Shown here piece by piece: positions 37,724-45,867 of a stretch of DNA of 64,000 nt. The number at the start of each line of letters is the position of its first letter. Within the stretch, counting starts at the first letter, position 1. The notes below the pieces were generated by a model. The model made no database searches. It was not told the origin of the DNA and saw nothing but the letters and a program-made list of their open reading frames with translations. Made by a program: the position numbers and the translations under genes. This DNA comes from Sphingobacteriia bacterium (GTDB lineage: Bacteria > Pseudomonadota > Alphaproteobacteria > Rickettsiales > 33-17). The stretch is from assembly GCA_017304685.1 (NCBI GenBank), contig JAFKLR010000003.1, positions 930,001 through 994,000 on the forward strand, written 5' to 3'.

Positions 37724-38963
37724 TTTCTGTTATTTGATTATATTGTTTTATTAAATTGCTAGCATTTGCCTTATAAAGATCATACTTTGCAGGGTGATTA
37801 AGATAATCTTCCCATATATTATATAATTCTTCTTCGTCATGTGCAATCAAACTTGCTTGTTTTTGAATAAATTCATTATAAATATTTATGAAATTATGAA
37901 ACTTTGGACCGGTAATTATAAGTGTATTAAAATGAGAGGGCTCAATAGGATTATGACCACCTATATCAATAAAAGACCCACCTATAAAAGTTATCTCAGC
38001 TAAATTAAAGAAATTTCCTAACTCACCTAATGTATCAATCAAATAAACATCAATATTTTTAAAGTTACCTCTAACTTTAGAGTGAATAGCATAGTTTAGA
38101 GCCTCTTTTTGTAATAAAGATTCAACTTTGCTCGTTCTATTAGGATGCCTTGGCGCAAGAATTAAAATAAGTTTTTTATTTTTCTCTTTTACTCTTTTAA
38201 ATACTTTGATGAGAATTGCTTCGTCTCCTTCATGGGTTGAAGCTGCACATATAACCGTTTTATCATTAATAGATTTATATAACGTATTTACTAGCTCTGA
38301 ATTTACAGACAATTTTTCATTATCAAATTTTAAATTACCAGCAAATTTTACCTTATTTGTAAAAACTTTATATTTCTCATAATCTAAAAGGCTTTGAGTA
38401 TAAATGTATTTATATTTATTAATAATAAAGCGGGCAAAAGGTTGAAGAATGAGCCAATTCTTAAAAGATTTATCGGAAATACGAGCACCAATTAAAAATA
38501 ATTTATCACTCTCAGTTAAATTTATAAATCCTGGCCAAAGTTCTGATTCTACAAATAAAGTTAAATCTGGCTGCCAATATTTTTTAAATCTTTTAATAAA
38601 AGGGTAAATATCAAATGGAAAAAAACTATGAATCACCTCTTTAGGCAATTTTTTACTTAAAATTTCTGCTGAAGTTTTAGTTTGAGAAGTTACAAGAACA
38701 TTATAATTTCCCTCTTTTAAAATTATATTTATCAATCTTACAATCGATAATGATTCACCTACACTAGCCGCATGTATATGAAGAAGTTTACCTTCAGGCC
38801 GTTTAATTTTATAAAAGCCAAATTTTTCAAAAACTCTACCACCTAATTCTTTGCCTTTCATTATTCTTAAAAAAATATAAAATGGTAAAATGGTTAGGTA
38901 GATAAAACCTAAAATATAATATAGGTACATCCAAGCTTTTTCTAAAACTAAATTACTTTTCAA
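37677..38963 (-). CDS. waaA: Kdo transferase WaaA
   Basis: WaaA attaches Kdo residues to lipid IVA. The 428 residues show an N-terminal membrane helix (YYILGFIYLTILPFYIFL), LHIHAASVGESLS (catalytic Glu about 69), VESELWPGFI (about 138-147) and the CMP-Kdo binding GGSFIDIGGHNPIEPS (about 330-345). Whether it is mono- or bifunctional cannot be read from sequence. It overlaps the acyltransferase gene by 11 bases and lpxK by 47 bases. Confidence 0.94.
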   Translation of the reverse strand: MKSNLVLEKAWMYLYYILGFIYLTILPFYIFLRIMKGKELGGRVFEKFGFYKIKRPEGKLLHIHAASVGESLSIVRLINIILKEGNYNVLVTSQTKTSAEILSKKLPKEVIHSFFPFDIYPFIKRFKKYWQPDLTLFVESELWPGFINLTESDKLFLIGARISDKSFKNWLILQPFARFIINKYKYIYTQSLLDYEKYKVFTNKVKFAGNLKFDNEKLSVNSELVNTLYKSINDKTVICAASTHEGDEAILIKVFKRVKEKNKKLILILAPRHPNRTSKVESLLQKEALNYAIHSKVRGNFKNIDVYLIDTLGELGNFFNLAEITFIGGSFIDIGGHNPIEPSHFNTLIITGPKFHNFINIYNEFIQKQASLIAHDEEELYNIWEDYLNHPAKYDLYKANASNLIKQYNQITENVWQNIKTKTAGFME

Positions 38964-39633
38964 TGTTTATTCCTGCAATTTTATCAACTTCGAAAGTCAT
39001 ATTATTAATCTTTTCTTCAATTTCCAACTCTAATTTTTTAGTTTCTTCTTCAGAAATCCTTTTATTTACATAAATCGGTTGACTTGCTAATGCATATCCC
39101 TTGCTAAAAAACTTTGGTAATATCATTTTATCCCATGTTTTTAATACCTTAGCTTTTTCAGTTGAATAAGTAACAAGTATAATAGGTTTCCCACTTATTT
39201 TGGCTATTGTAGTTAAGGCTCCTGAAATTTTCATTCTAGGACCTCTAGGACCATCAGGCGTCATGGCTACACTATTATTTTTTAGAGTTGTAAGAATAGA
39301 TCTTAAAGCTTGAGTTCCTCCTTTTGAAGATGAACCTCTTATAAGTTTATATCCCAAAAACTCTATAGTTTTAGCTATAATTTCACCATCAGAATGATGA
39401 GAAATTAAAACATTCATTTTTCTCGGTTTTGGCCATAAGAATGGCATCATTAACATCCTTCCATGCCAAAACACTAAAATTACATTTTCTTTCTTATAAT
39501 TTTTAAGAGCATCTTTAGATTCACCTTGCCATCTAATAGTTAAATGTAAAAATTTCAAATAAATAGAAATTAAAAGAGCAAGAATTTTAATGAACGCATG
39601 ACTTTTTAATATTCTTTTCAATATTCTTTTCAT
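38953..39633 (-). CDS. DUF374-type acyltransferase of the lipid A operon
   Basis: From the ATG at 39633 the protein has 226 residues; a GTG four codons upstream is possible but less likely. It has one N-terminal hydrophobic segment and the DUF374 / lysophospholipid-acyltransferase-like features VFWHGRMLMMPF (about 54-65), SHHSDGEIIAKTI and GSSSKGGTQALR. These are followed by TPDGPRGP (about 124-131), a motif shared by this group. Members occur next to waaA and lpxK in many alphaproteobacteria and are thought to act in lipid A or phospholipid acylation. It heads the operon waaA-lpxK-GT-phrB. Confidence 0.8.
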   Translation of the reverse strand: MKRILKRILKSHAFIKILALLISIYLKFLHLTIRWQGESKDALKNYKKENVILVFWHGRMLMMPFLWPKPRKMNVLISHHSDGEIIAKTIEFLGYKLIRGSSSKGGTQALRSILTTLKNNSVAMTPDGPRGPRMKISGALTTIAKISGKPIILVTYSTEKAKVLKTWDKMILPKFFSKGYALASQPIYVNKRISEEETKKLELEIEEKINNMTFEVDKIAGINIEK

Positions 39634-39748
39634 AAGAAAACGCACTATTTTATCTTTATATTTAGCTTATTATATTCGCTAGATATAAAAAAACACTTAA
39701 TGTAATTATAATAAAAGCTAATTTAGAACTTAATTTATTTTGGAAACT

Positions 39749-41008
39749 TTAAATAGTTTTTTTATAGCCTGTGTGTTTATAACAAAAATCTTTAATTACT
39801 GGAACAATTTTTTCTCTAAACTTGCGCCCATTAAATACCCCATAATGCCCTACACCTTCTTGAAAATGATAATGTGTTTTTTCTTTAGGGACATTTTTAC
39901 AAATTTTTAAAGCGGCTTTAGTTTGTCCTATGCCTGATATATCATCAAGTTCGCCTTCAATAGCAAGTATTGCTGAATGATAAATTAATTCAGGTTTAAC
40001 AAGTTTACCATCTACTTTCATTTTACCACGTGGTAAGGCAAAATCTTTAAAAACAGATTTTATAGTTTGCAAATAGAACTCAGCGGGCATATCTAATACT
40101 GCTAAATATTCATCATAGAAATCTTTTTGTTTTTCTGCACTTTCACCATCACCAATTATAAGATGTTGATAAAGCTTCATATGTTCACCAATGTGGCGTT
40201 GCATATTCATTGCCATAAATCCAAATAATTGAATAAATCCAGGATATACTGGCCTTAAAAAACCTGGATAATTAAAAGGAACCCTAGTAATAACTTGCGT
40301 TTCAAACCAGTTCATAGGACGATTTTCAGCAAATTGATTAACTTCTGTGCTTGATTCTCTAGCATCAACTGGGCCACCTATTAAAACCATATTGTCTACA
40401 CCCGTATATTTTTCTTCTTCAAGAAGAGAAATAGCTGCTACTACTGGAACAGTAGGCTGACAAACGGCCATTACACTTAAATTTGGACCTAAAAATTTTA
40501 TAAATTCTATCACATATTTAGTATAATCTTCCAAATCGAATTTACCTTCTGCCACAGGAATTTGAGAAGCATCTTTCCAATCAGTAATGTAAACATCAAA
40601 AAATGGTAAAGTATCTTCGACAGTGCCTCGAAGTAAAGTCGCATGATGCCCAGACAGAGGGGCAACAATTAACATTTTAGGCAAATCAATTTTATTATCT
40701 AATTTTTTAAAATGTATAAGATTACAAAAGCTTTTATAAAGCAATGTTTCCTGTTGAATTTTTATATCTTTTCCATCAACTTTAACTTTTTGAATACCAA
40801 ATTCAGGTTTTTTATATACTTTAAACATACGATCATACATTTCAAGCGTAGCTTTTAAAGCACGGTCAGTGTCAGTATTTTTAATTAAATTAAAAGGACT
40901 GGCTAGATATGATTGACAAAGATTAACACCGTTTCTTAATGGAACAATATTTTTTCTTGCAAATTCAATATACGTATAAAGTAAACTATTTTCAAAAAGT
41001 GGGTACAT
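39749..41008 (-). CDS. phaZ: Intracellular polyhydroxybutyrate depolymerase
   Basis: PhaZ degrades stored PHB granules to 3-hydroxybutyrate. The 419 residues align with the intracellular (Cys-type) depolymerases: an N-terminal helix (YTYIEFARKNIVPLR), MLIVAPLSGHHATLLRGTVE (about 110-129), VYITDWKDASQIPV (about 136-149), and the nucleophile motif AVCQPTVPVVAA (Cys about 180). The region also holds GVGHYGVFNGRKFREKI (about 388-404) with the catalytic His. All catalytic residues seem present. No phaC or phasin gene is visible nearby. With the 3-hydroxybutyrate dehydrogenase, it implies use of PHB as a carbon store. Confidence 0.9.
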   Translation of the reverse strand: MYPLFENSLLYTYIEFARKNIVPLRNGVNLCQSYLASPFNLIKNTDTDRALKATLEMYDRMFKVYKKPEFGIQKVKVDGKDIKIQQETLLYKSFCNLIHFKKLDNKIDLPKMLIVAPLSGHHATLLRGTVEDTLPFFDVYITDWKDASQIPVAEGKFDLEDYTKYVIEFIKFLGPNLSVMAVCQPTVPVVAAISLLEEEKYTGVDNMVLIGGPVDARESSTEVNQFAENRPMNWFETQVITRVPFNYPGFLRPVYPGFIQLFGFMAMNMQRHIGEHMKLYQHLIIGDGESAEKQKDFYDEYLAVLDMPAEFYLQTIKSVFKDFALPRGKMKVDGKLVKPELIYHSAILAIEGELDDISGIGQTKAALKICKNVPKEKTHYHFQEGVGHYGVFNGRKFREKIVPVIKDFCYKHTGYKKTI

Positions 41009-41020
41009 TTTAATTTAATC

Positions 41021-41473
41021 CTATTTAACAGGAATTTTTATATTTAATCCCTGATTATCGTTTTGAACTAAAGTTAACATGTGGCTTTCACCTGCTATTA
41101 ATGATTTTTTTAAATCTAAAAACATTATATGCTTACCACCTGGCTTTAATTCTACTGTCCCTTTAGAAGGAATATTAAGGCTTCTTATTTTGAACATTTT
41201 CATAATGTTATTTTCATGCTTCATATCGTGTATTTCTATGACAGCAGGAATATCTGAAGTAATTAAGTTAATTGAGATATCATTTTCACAAGGGTTAAGA
41301 ATTTTCATGTAAGCTGCTGTTGACTTAGACCCTTCTAAGGTTGCTTTTACATATTGATCAGTAACTTGAACAGTACATAATTTTGGTTTTTCTATAGGAG
41401 CTGGAGCTTGTGAAGGTACGCTTGCATTTGCAATTGCAGAATATAATAAAATAGGTAATAAGGATTTCTTCAT
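41021..41473 (-). CDS. Periplasmic copper chaperone, PCu(A)C family
   Basis: PCu(A)C proteins deliver Cu(I) to the CuA site of cytochrome c oxidase or buffer periplasmic copper. The 150 residues have a signal peptide (MKKSLLPILLYSAIANAS). The characteristic metal motif follows: EIHDMKHEN with later Met residues (about 83-96) and LKPGGKHIMFLDLKK (about 113-127), where His and Met are ligands. Size fits. It lies 12 bases upstream of phaZ on the same strand and may share its transcript. A perfect 11-bp inverted repeat lies in the divergent gap to hemD. Confidence 0.85.
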   Translation of the reverse strand: MKKSLLPILLYSAIANASVPSQAPAPIEKPKLCTVQVTDQYVKATLEGSKSTAAYMKILNPCENDISINLITSDIPAVIEIHDMKHENNIMKMFKIRSLNIPSKGTVELKPGGKHIMFLDLKKSLIAGESHMLTLVQNDNQGLNIKIPVK

Positions 41474-41486
41474 TATTTTATCCGGT

Positions 41487-41520
41487 ATTAAAAGGTTTAC
41501 AATTTATCTAACCTTTTAAT
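41487..41520. promoter_or_regulatory. 11-bp inverted repeat in the copper chaperone / hemD gap
   Basis: ATTAAAAGGTT and its exact complement AACCTTTTAAT are 12 bases apart, 14 bases upstream of the copper chaperone start and in the shared upstream region of hemD. It could be an operator for a dimeric regulator or a 5'-UTR hairpin. No terminator role is expected because both genes point away. Confidence 0.45.
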
Positions 41521-41606
41521 AATACACTTTTTTAGCTTTCAACTCTAGATTTTTTTTTAAAAACCTATAATTATTGTTTAATTACAATATCTTAGGTTAG
41601 CTTAAA

Positions 41607-42326
41607 ATGAATAAAATAGACTATATACTGATAACTCGTCCTTATGAGGACTTTATTAGAACAAAAGAAGAAATAGGGAGTATGAACTTACCCATTTACC
41701 ATTTGCCATTAACTGAAATTATTATTAACCCTATTAGGGAATCTAATATTTTAAACTATGATACAATTATAATTACAAGTCATAAAAGTCTTGATTATTT
41801 AAAACATCATAATTTACTTTTAAATCAAAATATTATTCTTATAGGCGAATATAGTTATCAAAAAGCCATAGAACTATATTCATCTAATAAAGTAAAAAAA
41901 GTTGGAGATACCTCAAAAGATTTAATAAAATTTTTAAAAGAATCAAACCGACAAAAATTTGGAAGAACCATATATATCAGAGGAAAGAATATTACTAACG
42001 ACTTAGTAACAGATTTTTATTCTGATGATTTCCTTGCTTACGAGGCAAAAGAAAAAAAAGATTTTCCAGCAGAAATTAAAGACCTTATTTATAGCGAAAA
42101 ATCCGGTATTATAACTTTTTTCTCAAAAAGAAATGTAAAAATCTTTGAAAAAATTATTATAGACAATTCACTTGAGAGATTTTTACCGAATTTATTTGCA
42201 GTTGCATTTAGTAAAGAAATAGGTCAAGAATTAATAAAACACCCTCTACAAAAACTTGTTTGGTGTAATACTCCTAATTTAAATGAAGTAAAAAAAATAA
42301 TTAATGAAATAGTAGCGAGCAAATGA
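41607..42326 (+). CDS. hemD: Uroporphyrinogen-III synthase HemD
   Basis: HemD closes and isomerises hydroxymethylbilane to uroporphyrinogen III in haem synthesis. Sequence conservation in this family is low. Still, the 239 residues have the bilobal layout and expected marks: ILITRPYEDFIRTKEEI (about 7-23), TIIITSHKSLDYL (about 51-63), VGDTSKDLIKFL (about 98-109), IYIRGKNITNDL (about 120-131) and ITFFSKRNVKIFEK (about 167-180). Its stop overlaps the next start by four bases. Adjacent to a mitofilin-like gene, an arrangement known from alphaproteobacteria. Confidence 0.85.
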   Translation: MNKIDYILITRPYEDFIRTKEEIGSMNLPIYHLPLTEIIINPIRESNILNYDTIIITSHKSLDYLKHHNLLLNQNIILIGEYSYQKAIELYSSNKVKKVGDTSKDLIKFLKESNRQKFGRTIYIRGKNITNDLVTDFYSDDFLAYEAKEKKDFPAEIKDLIYSEKSGIITFFSKRNVKIFEKIIIDNSLERFLPNLFAVAFSKEIGQELIKHPLQKLVWCNTPNLNEVKKIINEIVASK

Positions 42327-43075
42327 ACAAACTTAAATTAATATTTATTCTCATTCTTTTATTAACTGGAGTTTTAATAACTTATACTTTTAATCATCTT
42401 ATAAAAGAAAATAAAGATTTAAAAACTTCACTTTTAAGTATTGAAGATAGTCGTAATATTGATACAAATATAAATTGCCCTGCTTGTGAAAGACAAATTT
42501 CTTGTGATGAAAAAATTTTTGAAAATTTATCAACCACTTCTAATCAAACTATTGCAAAACTAATTGCTATAAGGTTTCTAGAAAAGAAGATTTTATCTAA
42601 TAAAGCTTTTGAACAAGAATTAGACTTATTAAAAAAATTGACAGAAGGTGATGATTTTATTCAAAATAAATTATCATTATTTGAAAAATATAAAAATTCA
42701 GGTATTACCTCTTTAGATGAAATTATTAGAAAAGTGGATTACCTTGATAAGGATCTACCTTTAGAATCAAAAGTAGAAGCATCTACTAATAATAAGCTTA
42801 TAGGTCAAGTGGTAAATAAAATTATTCGTATTGAATCAACTAATAATTTAGAAAAAGTTGATAATAAAAAATTAGAGAATTTAAATATTATAAAAACATT
42901 TATTGTTGATAATGAATTAGATAAAGCAATCTTAAAACTAAACGATTTAGCTTTGGAAAATATAGACCACCGACCAGAAATTCAATCTCTTATTAATTTA
43001 ATTGATGATAGAAATAAATTAATAAACTACATTAATCAAATCTGGGAGTTTTATAGCTTATCATCGATAAAATAA
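42323..43075 (+). CDS. Mitofilin/Mic60-like inner-membrane protein (tentative)
   Basis: The 250 residues start with one membrane helix (LKLIFILILLLTGVLITYTF, about 3-22). A short coiled coil leads to a CPACERQISCDEK segment, then helices. The C-terminal part (DNELDKAILKLNDLALENID, about 193-212, then HRPEIQSLINLIDDR) has the pattern of the mitofilin signature domain. Alphaproteobacterial Mic60 genes are known to sit next to haem genes and function in membrane curvature and contact sites. The four-base overlap with hemD fits. The chain is shorter than most Mic60 proteins, and the Cys-x-x-Cys pair is unusual. Confidence 0.55.
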   Translation: MNKLKLIFILILLLTGVLITYTFNHLIKENKDLKTSLLSIEDSRNIDTNINCPACERQISCDEKIFENLSTTSNQTIAKLIAIRFLEKKILSNKAFEQELDLLKKLTEGDDFIQNKLSLFEKYKNSGITSLDEIIRKVDYLDKDLPLESKVEASTNNKLIGQVVNKIIRIESTNNLEKVDNKKLENLNIIKTFIVDNELDKAILKLNDLALENIDHRPEIQSLINLIDDRNKLINYINQIWEFYSLSSIK

Positions 43076-43095
43076 TTATTTTAGGGGTAGTTAAC

Positions 43096-43752
43096 ATGAA
43101 TAAAAAATTTGCTGTCCTATTATCAGGATGTGGGCATCTTGACGGCGCAGAGATCAGAGAAGCAGTTTTATCTTTACTTGCTATTGAATCCCAAGGACAT
43201 TCATATAATATTTATGCACCAGATTATAATCAGCAACATGTAATTAATCATATTACAGGTGAAGAATTAACTGAAACTAGAAATATTTTAGTAGAATCCG
43301 CACGAATTGCTCGTGGAAATATTCAAAATGTAAATAAATTAGTGATCAGTAAATATGATGGACTTGTAATGCCAGGTGGGTTCGGCGCTGCTAAAAATTA
43401 TTGTAGCATCGCTTCTAATGGGCCAAATGCCAGTATTACTCCTAAAATTAAAGAAATCGTGTTAGGTTTTAATTCTCAAAAGAAACCTATTGGAGCCATT
43501 TGCATTTCTCCTGCAGTTGTTGCGCTTGCCTTTAAAGGGGTTAAAACAATTGAAGTTACACTTGGAGATGATAATGATTCAAACGCCTCATTAATTAAAG
43601 GCTTGGGTAGTAAGCATATACATACAAATATTGGAGAAGCGTATTATTTTACTGATGAAAAAATAGCAAGTTGCGCTGCTTACATGCGCGATTCTAAATT
43701 ACCAGAAATTTATAAAGAAATTAGCTCAGTTATAGAATTAATTTCTAAATAA
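43096..43752 (+). CDS. elbB: ElbB, DJ-1/PfpI-family glyoxalase
   Basis: The 218 residues match ElbB, a class-I glutamine-amidotransferase-like protein with glyoxalase activity. Visible features are LLSGCGHLDGAEIREAVLSL (about 8-27), NHITGEELTETRNILVESAR (about 52-71), DGLVMPGGFGAAKNY (about 91-105), the nucleophile region GAICISPAVVAL (Cys about 135) and GSKHIHTNIG near residue 175. Gene names link it to isoprenoid synthesis but its true substrate is uncertain. It is 20 bases after the mitofilin-like gene and is the last chromosomal gene before the tRNA. Confidence 0.92.
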   Translation: MNKKFAVLLSGCGHLDGAEIREAVLSLLAIESQGHSYNIYAPDYNQQHVINHITGEELTETRNILVESARIARGNIQNVNKLVISKYDGLVMPGGFGAAKNYCSIASNGPNASITPKIKEIVLGFNSQKKPIGAICISPAVVALAFKGVKTIEVTLGDDNDSNASLIKGLGSKHIHTNIGEAYYFTDEKIASCAAYMRDSKLPEIYKEISSVIELISK

Positions 43753-43785
43753 ATTATTTAAATAATTTTTCACAGTAAATAATTC

Positions 43786-43813
43786 TTGCAATTAAAGAAA
43801 ATACTCATATAAT
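43786..43813 (+). promoter_or_regulatory. Promoter of the initiator tRNA gene
   Basis: TTGCAA at 43786-43791 and a consensus TATAAT at 43808-43813 are 16 bases apart, 14 bases before the mature tRNA 5' end. A fully AT palindrome (43751-43768) with trailing T just upstream may end the elbB transcript. Confidence 0.65.
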
Positions 43814-43827
43814 AACCCTTACAATGT

Positions 43828-43905
<78 letters not shown>

Positions 43906-43950
43906 GTATTCCTGAGGCTACTCGCCATTTTTTCATTTTATACAAATTGA

Positions 43951-43975
43951 CTTGGTGCCGCACTGGTGCCGCAAT
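43951..43975 (+). repeat. 25-bp subterminal repeat, left copy (possible integrase arm site)
   Basis: Begins CTTGGTGCCGCA and contains TGGTGCCGCA twice, two bases apart. The same 25 bases occur at 62156-62180 in direct orientation, just upstream of the integrase gene. Position 46 bases inside attL and internal duplication fit integrase arm-type or excisionase binding sites. Confidence 0.7.
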
Positions 43976-44161
43976 CAAACGAAAGTCTTTCCCTTACACT
44001 ACTATAAGTATTTTGTTATCATTTATATTAACTGCGCGTCAGTTTTCCATAGGAAATTTTCTGTAATTTCTATATAAATCAGCTATTTAACTCTAGTAAA
44101 CTTGATCAAATTAGGTATATTTTGAATCCAATTTAAACATATAAATTGGAAAATCAGATAT

Positions 44162-45100
44162 ATGACAAATTTTATCCCTTCAGATTATATAACCACCCAA
44201 GAAGCATATAACATTATTGGCAAAAAATTATTTAAGAAAGATTTTGAAGCTGAGAGCCATAACTTTCAGAATATGCTACAAGGCAAAAACCAATATTCTC
44301 TTAGTATACAAGATTTATATAGTTTTATCGAAAGTCCTTTTAAGCGTTCATACAACAAAAAAGAGTTTAAACAAAAAAAATTAGAAATATTAGAAGAATA
44401 TAATAAAAAACTTGATCTTCAAAAAAGTAAAGCTGAAAATTTTGACTATAGCAAACCAAGAACTATACCTCCTATAAAATATAATGAGATGAGCGAAAAT
44501 GAAAAAAATCATTATATAGAGTGTGGCATGCAGTATACTGTAATAACACAATTGATGCTCGAATGGATTCACTGTAGTACTCTTAGAATATTTTTGCTAA
44601 ACAATTTATATGGGCAAATTCTAGAATTACCTCAAAAATACTGGCTTTCTAACCGCTCTAGATTTGATGTTGGTATTTCAAAGGCCTCAATACCTGACAC
44701 AAATTTAAAAAGCAAAGTTATAGACTATGGAACTTTAATTATAAAAAGAATAGAGCTAGAAAATATATTGGAATTTATAGATATGTCAGAAAAAAATGAC
44801 CTTCAAATTAATAAAAAAGTAAATGAAAGAGATGAGATTTTCGAGTATGCTAAAAAAGTCTACATTAGCCCCTATATATATGCACAATTAAAAGCTGCAA
44901 GAGACATGCAAATTACTGATAATAACCAACCCGTTAAAGAAATGATAATTAGTCAATTACGACAAGAACATCCAGATGAATCTCTATATTCAAATAATTT
45001 AATAGGTAATATGGCTACCTTGCTAAGAACACCTGAAGCAAAAAAAGGAGGAAATATAAATTCTACTAATAATGGTACTAGGGGTAATAAGAGAAAATAA
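44162..45100 (+). CDS. Unrecognised element-encoded protein
   Basis: The 312 residues match no family I know. The sequence is charged and mainly helical, with a start like SDYITTQEAYNIIGKKLF that resembles a small helix-turn-helix. A central hydrophobic segment (YTVITQLMLEWIHCSTLRIF, about 124-143) probably packs inside a helical domain. The C-terminus has a second helical motif (PVKEMIISQLRQEHPDESLY, about 259-278) and a basic, Asn-rich tail that could bind nucleic acid. It is the first gene inside the left end, 186 bases after the subterminal repeat, and probably belongs to element maintenance. Confidence 0.55.
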   Translation: MTNFIPSDYITTQEAYNIIGKKLFKKDFEAESHNFQNMLQGKNQYSLSIQDLYSFIESPFKRSYNKKEFKQKKLEILEEYNKKLDLQKSKAENFDYSKPRTIPPIKYNEMSENEKNHYIECGMQYTVITQLMLEWIHCSTLRIFLLNNLYGQILELPQKYWLSNRSRFDVGISKASIPDTNLKSKVIDYGTLIIKRIELENILEFIDMSEKNDLQINKKVNERDEIFEYAKKVYISPYIYAQLKAARDMQITDNNQPVKEMIISQLRQEHPDESLYSNNLIGNMATLLRTPEAKKGGNINSTNNGTRGNKRK

Positions 45101-45106
45101 GCATAT

Positions 45107-45200
45107 CAACCCCTAAATCTAACATTTGCTAATTTTTATATAGGGTATCAACCCCTTGTAGCCTTATAAATCAAGGGCTTTGCAGAGGGGTTCAACCCCT
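45107..45200 (+). repeat. Three TCAACCCCT iterons
   Basis: TCAACCCCT occurs at 45107, 45148 and 45192 (first base approximate within one), the first two extended to TATCAACCCCT. A degenerate fourth (ATGAACCCTTG) follows near 45213. They sit in the 214-base gap before the replication genes, where a replication origin would be expected. Confidence 0.5.
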
Positions 45201-45204
45201 CTGC
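45182..45204. repeat. Perfect GC-rich palindrome, 11-bp arms
   Basis: GCAGAGGGGTT, one C, then AACCCCTCTGC. The right arm includes the third iteron. No T run follows, so an intrinsic terminator is unlikely; an origin structure or an operator is more plausible. Confidence 0.65.
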
Positions 45205-45320
45205 GTACTTAGGCATGAACCCTTGCTACGTATCGTAAACATTTCTTTTTGTGCATTAATAACCATGAATGTTGGTGATACAACATCATGTGTAATTAAT
45301 TAAAAAGGAGTAAGTTGCTT

Positions 45321-45551
45321 ATGATAAGTAAAACACAAGAAGAAAATTTTAAGGTAATAAACGAACGATTACTTAGTAGAAAAGAGGCTGCTGAATTTCT
45401 AGGAGTTACTGTAGGTACGTTAGCTGTATGGACTAGTACCAATAGATATCCGTCTTTACCACTCACAAAGGTGGGAAGGCTTGCAAAATACAAGCTTTCT
45501 GACCTGATGAATTTTATTGATAATCAAGAACAATATAATTCCAAGAGGTAA
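45321..45551 (+). CDS. AlpA/excisionase-like helix-turn-helix protein
   Basis: The 76 residues carry a winged-helix MerR-like motif: RLLSRKEAAEFLGVTVGTLA (about 18-37), then KVGRLAKYKLSDLMNFID (about 52-69). Small proteins like this regulate integrase expression and direct excision in satellite elements and islands. A strong ribosome site (AAGGAG at 45305-45310) precedes both the ATG at 45321 and a TTG at 45315; ATG is chosen. It lies just downstream of the iterons and just upstream of the primase genes, a layout like P4-type satellites. Confidence 0.75.
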   Translation: MISKTQEENFKVINERLLSRKEAAEFLGVTVGTLAVWTSTNRYPSLPLTKVGRLAKYKLSDLMNFIDNQEQYNSKR

Positions 45552-45555
45552 TAAT

Positions 45556-45867
45556 ATGCGTAATAATTTCGATAAAGACTTTTATAAAAATATAGCTAGA
45601 CATTCTATGTTTTTATTGCCAAGCATACTATTTCGTTGGTTACCAGATGGAAAGATTCAGGGAAATGAGTATGTGGCCAGAAATCCAAAAAGATATGATC
45701 AGCATTACGGCAGTTTTAAAATTAATATACGTACTGGTAAGTGGTGTGATTTTGCCACTGGAGATAAAGGAGGAGATCTTATTTCACTTGCTGCATACCT
45801 ATTCAATCTCTCTCAATATGAAGCTGCAAAAGAAATAGCAAAGTTAGCAGGAGGACGTTATGCATAA
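45556..45867 (+). CDS. Small primase-domain-like protein (N-terminal domain of primase split off)
   Basis: From ATG 45556 (AAGAGG upstream) the protein has 103 residues. The segment YGSFKINIRTGKWCDFATGD followed by KGGDLISLAAYL (about 51-83) is the conserved core seen in the zinc-finger/primase N-terminal region of plasmid and phage primases, though the Cys ligands are absent except one. Its last eight bases overlap the start of the large Toprim-helicase protein, so the two are made together and probably form one primase-helicase. Confidence 0.65.
   Translation: MRNNFDKDFYKNIARHSMFLLPSILFRWLPDGKIQGNEYVARNPKRYDQHYGSFKINIRTGKWCDFATGDKGGDLISLAAYLFNLSQYEAAKEIAKLAGGRYA

Noticed and set aside
45296..45493. 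ORF on the minus strand opposite the HTH gene
   Set aside because: Shadow of a recognisable helix-turn-helix protein.
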